Assembly: GCA_002359495.1 (NCBI GenBank)
Contig: DENB01000006.1
Location: forward strand, 1 to 5,305
DNA from: Enterobacteriaceae bacterium UBA2655
GTDB lineage: Bacteria > Pseudomonadota > Gammaproteobacteria > Enterobacterales > Enterobacteriaceae
DNA: 5,305 nt
Direction: 5' to 3'
The position numbers and the translations under genes are program-made. Positions 1 to 5,305 of the stretch are shown piece after piece (the first letter of the stretch is position 1; each line of letters starts with the position of its first letter). The notes under the pieces are model-generated. The model was given only the letters and a program-made list of their open reading frames with translations, was not told where the DNA came from and ran no database searches.

Positions 1-718
1 CCGCCAGCAGCAGCGCGCCGACGCGACGATAGTGCTGCGGCGCGTATTCGCCTTTCAGCCAGCCGCTGCGCATCAGCGCCGCGCCCATCATCATCAGCCC
101 GGCCAGCTGCCAGCCATACTGCGAGGCGAGCGCCATCAGACCGGTAGAGAGGTGATCGAGACGGTTGTGAATCGCCTCCCAGCCGCCGGCGAGCTTCCAG
201 AAGCGCTCATATTCCAGCGCCGCCGCGCCCGGCAGCCAGGAGTCGCCGGGCGTGGGGTTGGAGATCAGCCCGAAGATCAGCAGCACGCCGCAGCCCACCA
301 GATAGAGCAGCACGCCGGTTTGAAACAGCGTGCGCGTCGAGGGCACCTCGCGGATCATGCGCCAGACGATCAGGCCGATAATGCCGTAATCGAGCAGAAT
401 GTCCCCTTCCCAGAAGAACACCCCATGGATAAAGCCCAGCAACGTCAGCCAGGTCAGGCGCGACGTCAGCCAGCGCGAGCCGCGCGGCAACTGCAGTTGC
501 AGCCCGGCGCCGAACAGCAAGGCGAACAGGGTGAGGAATTTCAGCTGGGCCAGCCCATCCATCACCGCCCAGGTCCAGGCGTCGGCGTCGGAAACGCCGC
601 CTTGCCAGGCAGGATTGAGATAGGCGGCGGACGGCAGGCCGAAGCCGACGATATTGAGCAACAGGATGCCGAGGACGGCAAGGCCGCGAATAAAATCCAG
701 CGCGAGGTAGCGTTGCAT
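1..718 (-). CDS. yeiB: YeiB-like DUF418 inner-membrane protein (3' end outside window)
   Basis: Multi-pass membrane protein of the DUF418/YeiB family, whose biochemical role is not established. About 239 residues are visible; the family is near 385, so the C-terminal third lies beyond the left edge. The N-terminus begins MQRYLALDFIRGLAVLGILL, the characteristic family opening (LDF-RG-A-LGILLLN), followed by AAYLNPAW and FLTLFALLFGAGLQ, all close to E. coli YeiB. Hydrophobic segments are seen at about residues 9-30, 58-76, 88-105, 109-125, 137-160 and 205-225, implying an inner-membrane location. The ATG at 718-716 is chosen because AGGA lies 6 bases upstream (728-725) and the start aligns with E. 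coli YeiB. It lies 60 bases downstream of folE on the same strand, the order known from E. coli, so co-transcription with folE is likely. No frameshift is visible in the part present. Confidence 0.94.
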   Translation of the reverse strand, partial: MQRYLALDFIRGLAVLGILLLNIVGFGLPSAAYLNPAWQGGVSDADAWTWAVMDGLAQLKFLTLFALLFGAGLQLQLPRGSRWLTSRLTWLTLLGFIHGVFFWEGDILLDYGIIGLIVWRMIREVPSTRTLFQTGVLLYLVGCGVLLIFGLISNPTPGDSWLPGAAALEYERFWKLAGGWEAIHNRLDHLSTGLMALASQYGWQLAGLMMMGAALMRSGWLKGEYAPQHYRRVGALLLA

Positions 719-747
719 GCGGAATCCTGTTTTCAGCGCGTTAAGAG

Positions 748-765
748 GGGCGAAAGGCTTCGCCC
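748..765 (-). other. Short hairpin in the folE-yeiB gap
   Basis: A perfect 7-bp inverted repeat (GGGCGAA / TTCGCCC) with a 4-base loop lies between the folE stop and the yeiB start. No run of T follows it on the minus strand, so it is unlikely to be a complete intrinsic terminator. It may partly attenuate readthrough into yeiB or protect the folE message end. The structure is seen in the sequence; the role is inferred. Confidence 0.4.
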
Positions 766-778
766 GGGTTAAATGCTC

Positions 779-1444
779 TTAGCTATGGCGCACCGCGCGC
801 AAAAATTCCTGGCGGGTATTCTGGCTCGACTTAAACAGACCGCCCAGCGAGGTGGTGGTGGTGGCGCTGGTGGCGTCTTTCACGCCGCGCGCCTTCACGC
901 AGTAATGCACCGCGTCGATGGAAACCGCCACGTTATTGGTGCCGAGCAGCGTTTGCAGCGCGATCAGCACCTGCTGCGTCAGACGCTCCTGCACCTGCGG
1001 GCGCTGAGCGAAGAACTGCACGATGCGGTTGATTTTCGACAGGCCGATCACCTTGTCTTTCGGGATATAGGCGACGGTGGCTTTGCCGTCGATGATCACG
1101 AAATGGTGTTCGCAGGTGCTGGTCAGCGTGATGTCGCGCACCGTCACCATCTCATCCACCTTCATTTTATTTTCGATGAGGGTGATTTTCGGGAAGTTGG
1201 CGTAGTCGAGACCGGAGAAAATTTCATCCACATACATTTTTGCGATGCGATGCGGGGTTTCCATCAGGCTGTCATCTTCAAGGTCCAGATTCAGTAGCTG
1301 CATGACTTCGGTCATGTGGCCAGCGATCAGGCGTTTGCGGGTTTCGTCGTCCATGTCGCGCGTCGGCGCACGCAACGGGGTCTCCAGGCCACGCGCGACC
1401 AGCGCTTCATGAACCAGGGCGGCTTCCTGACTTAACATCGTCAT
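779..1444 (-). CDS. folE: GTP cyclohydrolase I
   Basis: Cytoplasmic homodecameric zinc enzyme that converts GTP to 7,8-dihydroneopterin triphosphate and formate, the first committed step of tetrahydrofolate synthesis. The 221-residue product is nearly collinear with the 222-residue E. coli FolE. The zinc ligands are present as C111, H114 (in TSTCEHHF) and C182 (in VHYCVKARG), with the active-site H113 and H180. Other conserved blocks are [24 protein letters not shown] and the C-terminal [12 protein letters not shown]. The frame stays open upstream to a TTG at 1546, but the residues encoded there are not FolE-like. The ATG at 1444 has GGAG 9 bases upstream and gives [11 protein letters not shown], which aligns with E. 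coli MPSLSKEAALV. A second ATG two codons in is less well placed. It is the first gene of a probable folE-yeiB unit and is divergent from the LysR gene. No truncation or missing key residue is seen. Confidence 0.98.
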   Translation of the reverse strand: MTMLSQEAALVHEALVARGLETPLRAPTRDMDDETRKRLIAGHMTEVMQLLNLDLEDDSLMETPHRIAKMYVDEIFSGLDYANFPKITLIENKMKVDEMVTVRDITLTSTCEHHFVIIDGKATVAYIPKDKVIGLSKINRIVQFFAQRPQVQERLTQQVLIALQTLLGTNNVAVSIDAVHYCVKARGVKDATSATTTTSLGGLFKSSQNTRQEFLRAVRHS

Positions 1445-1453
1445 TTTCTGTTT

Positions 1454-1457
1454 CTCC
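1454..1457 (-). promoter_or_regulatory. folE ribosome binding site
   Basis: GGAG on the minus strand, 9 bases before the ATG at 1444-1442 and 15 bases before the second in-frame ATG at 1438-1436. This spacing is the main reason to place the folE start at 1444 rather than at the later ATG or the distant TTG at 1546. Confidence 0.7.
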
Positions 1458-1564
1458 GGCAGGTGATGCACCCGTCGGGCAGACCCGCGGGCAGTATTTC
1501 TCAGCGCGTATTGTGAAGGACTCTGCGGACGTAATCCAGCAATCAATCCGATTGGTCATGAAAG

Positions 1565-1595
1565 CTTTTCAACCCCCCCCCGCCCCTTTTCAACC
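1565..1595. repeat. Poly-C tract between 10-base direct repeats
   Basis: CTTTTCAACC occurs at 1565-1574 and again at 1586-1595, a 21-base period or about two helical turns. Between and overlapping the copies is a run of nine C (1573-1581), then G, then four C. The tract lies in the folE/LysR divergent region, about 37 bases upstream of the LysR -35 box and 129 bases upstream of the folE ATG. No function is established; slippage or duplication could explain it. Confidence 0.6.
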
Positions 1596-1630
1596 GCGTC
1601 TTCAGGCGCCTGCGTTTGCCGATGATAAGG

Positions 1631-1644
1631 CTTGTCAGCACAAG
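1631..1644. promoter_or_regulatory. Inverted repeat over the LysR -35 box (candidate operator)
   Basis: Perfect CTTGT / ACAAG inverted repeat with a 4-base centre (CAGC). It covers the whole -35 hexamer TTGTCA at 1632-1637. LysR-type regulators commonly bind interrupted dyads of the T-N11-A kind over their own promoters, and this dyad is one base short of that spacing. A protein bound here would block RNA polymerase, so negative autoregulation is a reasonable inference. The dyad is short and could occur by chance. Confidence 0.4.
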
Positions 1645-1660
1645 GCGTGATGATTATACT
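1632..1660 (+). promoter_or_regulatory. Sigma-70 promoter of the LysR-family gene
   Basis: TTGTCA (1632-1637, five of six matches to TTGACA) and TATACT (1655-1660, five of six matches to TATAAT) are separated by exactly 17 bases. Transcription would be expected to start near 1667, giving a leader of about 42 bases before the ATG at 1709. This is the best promoter-like sequence I found in the window. Confidence 0.75.
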
Positions 1661-1673
1661 CACGAAAAATGAA

Positions 1674-1694
1674 TAACCAACCAAAAGTTGTTTA
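1674..1694. promoter_or_regulatory. Second inverted repeat, in the LysR gene leader
   Basis: TAACCAAC and GTTGTTTA form an imperfect dyad, seven of eight positions paired, around a 5-base centre. It lies downstream of the predicted transcription start and ends 14 bases before the ATG. It could be an operator for the LysR protein or a weak RNA hairpin near the ribosome site. The symmetry is seen; the role is inferred. Confidence 0.4.
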
Positions 1695-1708
1695 CGAGAA
1701 AAGAATAG

Positions 1709-2620
1709 ATGGATTTAGTCCAGTTACGTATGTTCTGTTCCGTGGCCGAAAGCGGTTCGCTGGCGCGCGCGGCGGAACAACTGCACCGCGTCCCTTCCAA
1801 CCTCACCACCCGGTTACGCCAGCTTGAAGAGGAGCTGGGGGTAGACCTGTTTATCCGCGAGAAACAGCGCATCCGCCTGTCGCCGATGGGACATAACTTT
1901 CTCTGCTATGCGCAGCGCATCCTCACCCTGAGCGACGAGGCGCTGAGCATGACGCGCGCCGGCGAACCCGCCGGCAATTTCGCGCTCGGCTCGATGGAGA
2001 GCACCGCCGCGACGCGCCTGCCGGGCCTGCTGGCGGCCTACCATCAGCGCTATCCTGCGGTGTCGCTCTCGCTGATCACCGGCACCTCGGGCGAGATTAT
2101 CGATCGCGTGCGCGAAGGCACGCTGGCCGCCGCGCTGGTGGATGGCCCGGTGCTGCACGACGAGCTTAACGGCTGCATCGCCTTTCGCGAGCAGATGGTG
2201 CTGATCACCTCTCTCGATCACGCGCCGATCCGCAGCGCGCGCGACGCGGCCGGCGATACGCTGTTCGCCTTCCGCAACAGCTGCTCCTATCGGGTGAAGC
2301 TGGAAGCCTGGTATCGCGACAGCAATACCCAGCCCGACAGCGTGATGGAGATTCAGTCCTACCACGCCATGATGGCCTGCGTCGCCGCCGGCGCGGGACT
2401 GGCGATGATCCCGGCGTCGGTGCTGGCGCAAATGCCGGATCGCGCCCGCGTCCAGCAGCACATTCTGCCGGCGGAATATCGCGATACCGCCACCTGGCTG
2501 ATCTGGCGACGCGACGCCTTTACGCCCAACGTTGAGGCATTGAAATACCTGATTATCGAACAATTCGACGATCGCCCGACTAACGACGAGCTGCTACATC
2601 CGTTGACCACGGCGAAGTAA
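1709..2620 (+). CDS. LysR-family transcriptional regulator, PtrR/YneJ-like
   Basis: DNA-binding regulator of 303 residues, the usual LysR length. The N-terminal winged helix-turn-helix spans about residues 3-62, with the helix-turn-helix near 18-37 (SLARAAEQLHRVPSNLTTRL) followed by LEEELGVDLFIRE. An effector-binding domain follows from about residue 90 to 290. The HRVPSNLTTR, LFIRE-QR-RLSP-GHNFL, MESTAATR and AGAGLAMIP segments resemble E. coli PtrR (YneJ), linked there to putrescine catabolism, but I would not transfer that function. The ATG at 1709 is preceded by a weak GAGA 9 bases upstream and gives the standard LysR opening MDLVQLRMF. The gene lies 90 bases upstream of frmA on the same strand with no terminator between. 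It is therefore the natural candidate regulator of frmA-yeiG, in the place that frmR holds in E. coli. The effector is unknown. Confidence 0.93.
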   Translation: MDLVQLRMFCSVAESGSLARAAEQLHRVPSNLTTRLRQLEEELGVDLFIREKQRIRLSPMGHNFLCYAQRILTLSDEALSMTRAGEPAGNFALGSMESTAATRLPGLLAAYHQRYPAVSLSLITGTSGEIIDRVREGTLAAALVDGPVLHDELNGCIAFREQMVLITSLDHAPIRSARDAAGDTLFAFRNSCSYRVKLEAWYRDSNTQPDSVMEIQSYHAMMACVAAGAGLAMIPASVLAQMPDRARVQQHILPAEYRDTATWLIWRRDAFTPNVEALKYLIIEQFDDRPTNDELLHPLTTAK

Positions 2621-3835
<1,215 letters not shown>

Positions 3836-3837
3836 TC

Positions 3838-3843
3838 AGGGGG
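3838..3843 (+). promoter_or_regulatory. yeiG ribosome binding site in the frmA-yeiG junction
   Basis: AGGGGG lies in the 12-base gap between the frmA stop and the yeiG ATG, 4 bases before the start. The short gap leaves no room for a separate promoter of ordinary size outside frmA, supporting co-transcription. Confidence 0.6.
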
Positions 3844-3847
3844 TTCT

Positions 3848-4690
3848 ATGGCTTCCACACCGGAGTTACTGGAAGAGCACCGCATTTTCGGCGGCTGGCA
3901 GCAGCGCTGGCGGCATACCTCGGAAGTGCTGAACTGTCCGATGACCTTCAGCATCTTCTTGCCGCACCCTAAAGGCGATACGCCGCCGCCGGCGGTGTGG
4001 TTCCTGGCGGGGCTGACCTGCAGCGATGAGAACTTTACCACCAAAGCGGGCGCGCAGCGCGTGGCCGCCGAGCTGGGTCTGGTGCTGATTATGCCGGACA
4101 CCAGCCCGCGCGGCGAGCAAATCGCTGACGACGCGGCTTACGATCTGGGCCAGGGCGCCGGTTTTTATCTCAACGCCAGCGAAGCGCCCTGGTCGGCGCA
4201 CTACCGGATGTTTGACTACCTCAGTACAGAGTTGCCCGCGCTGATCGGGGATAACTTTAAGGTGAGCGAGCATCAGTCGATCATGGGGCACTCGATGGGC
4301 GGCCATGGCGCGCTGCTGCTGGCGCTGCGTCTGGGCGGCCGCTTCGCCTCCGCCTCGGCTTTCGCGCCGATCGTCAATCCGTGCGACGTGCCCTGGGGCC
4401 AGAAGGCGTTTCAGGCCTATCTTGGCGACGATCGCGCCGCCTGGCGTGAGTGGGATAGCTGTCATCTGATGCGCGAGGCGCAGCACCGCCTGCCGATTCT
4501 GATCGATCAGGGCGATGGCGACCAGTTCCTCGCCGATCAGCTACAGCCGGAGCGTCTGGACGCGGTCGCCAAAGAGACCGGCTTTCCGCTGACGCTGCGC
4601 ATTCAGTCGGGTTACGACCACAGCTATTACTTTATCGCCAGCTTTGTGGAAGACCATCTGCGGTTTCATGGCCAACATTTGCTGGCGTGA
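3848..4690 (+). CDS. yeiG: S-formylglutathione hydrolase, YeiG type
   Basis: Serine hydrolase of the esterase D family that splits S-formylglutathione into formate and glutathione, completing the pathway begun by FrmA; it acts in the cytoplasm. The product is 280 residues, typical for the family. The alpha/beta-hydrolase nucleophile motif GHSMGG places the catalytic serine at S149. D225 (in DQGDGDQFL) and H258 (in GYDHSYYF) complete the predicted triad. [19 protein letters not shown] and [13 protein letters not shown] are family signatures, with the oxyanion-hole region near residues 54-58. E. coli has two paralogues. This one shares the YeiG-specific stretches [32 protein letters not shown] and [10 protein letters not shown], so it is called YeiG rather than FrmB. 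It is the second gene of the frmA-yeiG operon and ends just before a strong terminator. Nothing is missing or broken. Confidence 0.97.
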   Translation: MASTPELLEEHRIFGGWQQRWRHTSEVLNCPMTFSIFLPHPKGDTPPPAVWFLAGLTCSDENFTTKAGAQRVAAELGLVLIMPDTSPRGEQIADDAAYDLGQGAGFYLNASEAPWSAHYRMFDYLSTELPALIGDNFKVSEHQSIMGHSMGGHGALLLALRLGGRFASASAFAPIVNPCDVPWGQKAFQAYLGDDRAAWREWDSCHLMREAQHRLPILIDQGDGDQFLADQLQPERLDAVAKETGFPLTLRIQSGYDHSYYFIASFVEDHLRFHGQHLLA

Positions 4691-4698
4691 CCGACAAG

Positions 4699-4724
4699 GG
4701 GCGGCTTTTCAGCCGCCCTTTTTT
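4699..4724 (+). terminator. Intrinsic terminator after yeiG
   Basis: GGGCGGCT and AGCCGCCC form a perfect 8-bp GC-rich stem with a 4-base loop (TTTC), followed directly by six T (4719-4724). It begins 9 bases after the yeiG stop. Read on the minus strand the tail after the stem is CTTGTCGG, poor in T, so it should work mainly rightward although it sits between convergent genes. Confidence 0.93.
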
Positions 4725-4740
4725 AATAATGGCCTGTTCC

Positions 4741-5305
4741 CTATTCCGGCGTTCCGCCGATGACGCCGTCGATAATGACCTGCGGCGTGCCTTGCGAGCA
4801 GCGTTCGATGCGTCCCTTCACCCCGTAAACCTGCGCCAGCGTCTGCGGCGTAATGACCGCTTCCGGCGCGCCTTCCGCTACCAATCCGCCCGCTTTCAGC
4901 ATCAGCGCATGCTGCGCATGACGCAGCGCGATGTTGATATCATGCACCACCACCAGCGTCACCATATCGCGCCGCTGCGTTTCACGGCGCACCACCTCCA
5001 TCACATGAAACTGGTAGTTCAGATCCAGCGCGCTGAGCGGCTCGTCCAGCAGCAGCAGCTTAGGGCGGCGGATCAGGGATTGCGCCAGCCCCACCAGCTG
5101 TTTTTGCCCGCCGGAAAGCTGGTCGAGATAATGCATGGCGAGATGAGCGATGCCCAACTGCGTCAGCAGCGCCATCGCTTCCGCCGCCCCCTCGCCGCCG
5201 TCCGTTCCTGCGGCCGAGGCGCGCCGGGCGACCAGCACCGATTCCAGCACGTGCAGATGCACCCCGGCGGGCAGCAACTGCGGCAGATAGACCACCCGCC
5301 GGGCG
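4741..5305 (-). CDS. ATP-binding protein of a FecCD-type ABC importer (5' end outside window)
   Basis: C-terminal part, about 188 residues, of an ABC ATPase, the energising subunit at the inner face of the membrane. The frame is open to the right edge without a stop, so the start and the Walker A motif lie beyond the window; the GTG at 5295 is an internal valine. In order are the Q-loop (VVYLPQ, ending near 5278), the signature LSGGQ (5118-5104), Walker B LLLLDE (5058-5041), the D-loop SALD and the H-loop histidine (4944-4942) in VVVHDIN. The downstream VYGVKGRIERC stretch and overall pattern fit the FepC/FecE/BtuD group, which serves iron-siderophore, haem or cobalamin uptake. The substrate cannot be read from this fragment. 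It ends with TAG at 4743-4741, convergent with yeiG, and shows no link to the formaldehyde operon. Its permease partners are expected outside the window. Confidence 0.92.
   Translation of the reverse strand, partial: ARRVVYLPQLLPAGVHLHVLESVLVARRASAAGTDGGEGAAEAMALLTQLGIAHLAMHYLDQLSGGQKQLVGLAQSLIRRPKLLLLDEPLSALDLNYQFHVMEVVRRETQRRDMVTLVVVHDINIALRHAQHALMLKAGGLVAEGAPEAVITPQTLAQVYGVKGRIERCSQGTPQVIIDGVIGGTPE

Larger units (their letters stand above)
1445..1708. promoter_or_regulatory. Divergent folE / LysR control region
   Basis: This 264-base region contains no supported gene. It must hold the promoters for leftward folE and the rightward LysR gene. The rightward promoter is clear (separate entry). 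For folE I could not find a convincing pair of -35 and -10 boxes: TTCACA (1517-1512) and AATACT (1498-1493) are present on the minus strand, but only 13 bases apart. The region also holds a 9-C tract flanked by direct repeats and two inverted repeats near the LysR gene start. Confidence 0.7.

Noticed and set aside
32..1297. Two plus-strand open frames (32-772 and 773-1297) opposite yeiB and folE
   Set aside because: Both are complements of strongly conserved genes. Their products are low-complexity (Gln/Arg/Ala/His-rich) and lack good ribosome sites; the protein similarity is all on the minus strand.
1520..1540. Possible MetJ-binding met box upstream of folE
   Set aside because: folE has been associated with the MetJ regulon in E. 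coli, so I looked for tandem AGACGTCT-like octamers. The best piece (GGACGTAA near 1528) matches only five of eight positions and has no good adjacent copy.
1445..1546. N-terminal extension of FolE from a TTG at 1546
   Set aside because: The frame is open, but the extra 34 residues do not resemble FolE. The start at 1444 has a good ribosome site and gives the usual length.
1814..2563. Open frame of 249 codons on the minus strand opposite the LysR gene
   Set aside because: It is antisense to a clear LysR protein and has the same Arg/His/Gln-rich shadow composition, with no recognisable domain.
3866..4486. Open frame of 206 codons on the minus strand opposite yeiG
   Set aside because: Antisense shadow of a conserved hydrolase, with no recognisable motif.

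Overview
The window reads as chromosomal DNA from a GC-rich member of the Enterobacterales. FolE, YeiB and YeiG all look like close relatives of their Escherichia coli namesakes, and the folE-yeiB pair keeps the E. coli order. The exact genus cannot be fixed from sequence alone. The GC-rich codon use and the presence of frmA beside yeiG and folE fit an Erwiniaceae-type genome (Pantoea, Erwinia, Mixta or similar), but this is a guess.

Layout. On the minus strand at the left, folE (GTP cyclohydrolase I, 779-1444) is followed 60 bases downstream by yeiB (a DUF418 membrane protein whose 3' end runs off the left edge). Divergent from folE, across a 264-base control region, a plus-strand cluster starts at 1709: a LysR-family regulator resembling PtrR/YneJ, then frmA (glutathione-dependent formaldehyde dehydrogenase, class III ADH) and yeiG (S-formylglutathione hydrolase). 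The last two genes are 12 bases apart and end in a strong intrinsic terminator (4699-4724). Convergent with this cluster, the right edge holds the 3' part of the ATPase gene of a FecCD-type (iron-siderophore/haem/cobalamin) ABC importer on the minus strand.

How the genes work together. FrmA oxidises S-hydroxymethylglutathione, the spontaneous adduct of formaldehyde and glutathione, to S-formylglutathione. YeiG hydrolyses that to formate and glutathione. Together they form a complete formaldehyde detoxification module. The usual E. coli regulator FrmR (CsoR family) is absent here, and a LysR-type protein sits in its place. The hydrolase resembles E. coli YeiG more than FrmB, and its position near folE matches yeiG, so the locus looks like a yeiG locus that carries its own dehydrogenase.

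Nothing here is a clearly new system. The most useful leads are the predicted LysR control of frmA-yeiG, two inverted repeats around the regulator's own promoter, a CCGG-repeat leader in front of frmA, and a 9-C tract flanked by direct repeats. Several long open frames antisense to the real genes (one of 360 codons opposite frmA) are best explained as by-products of GC-rich codon use.
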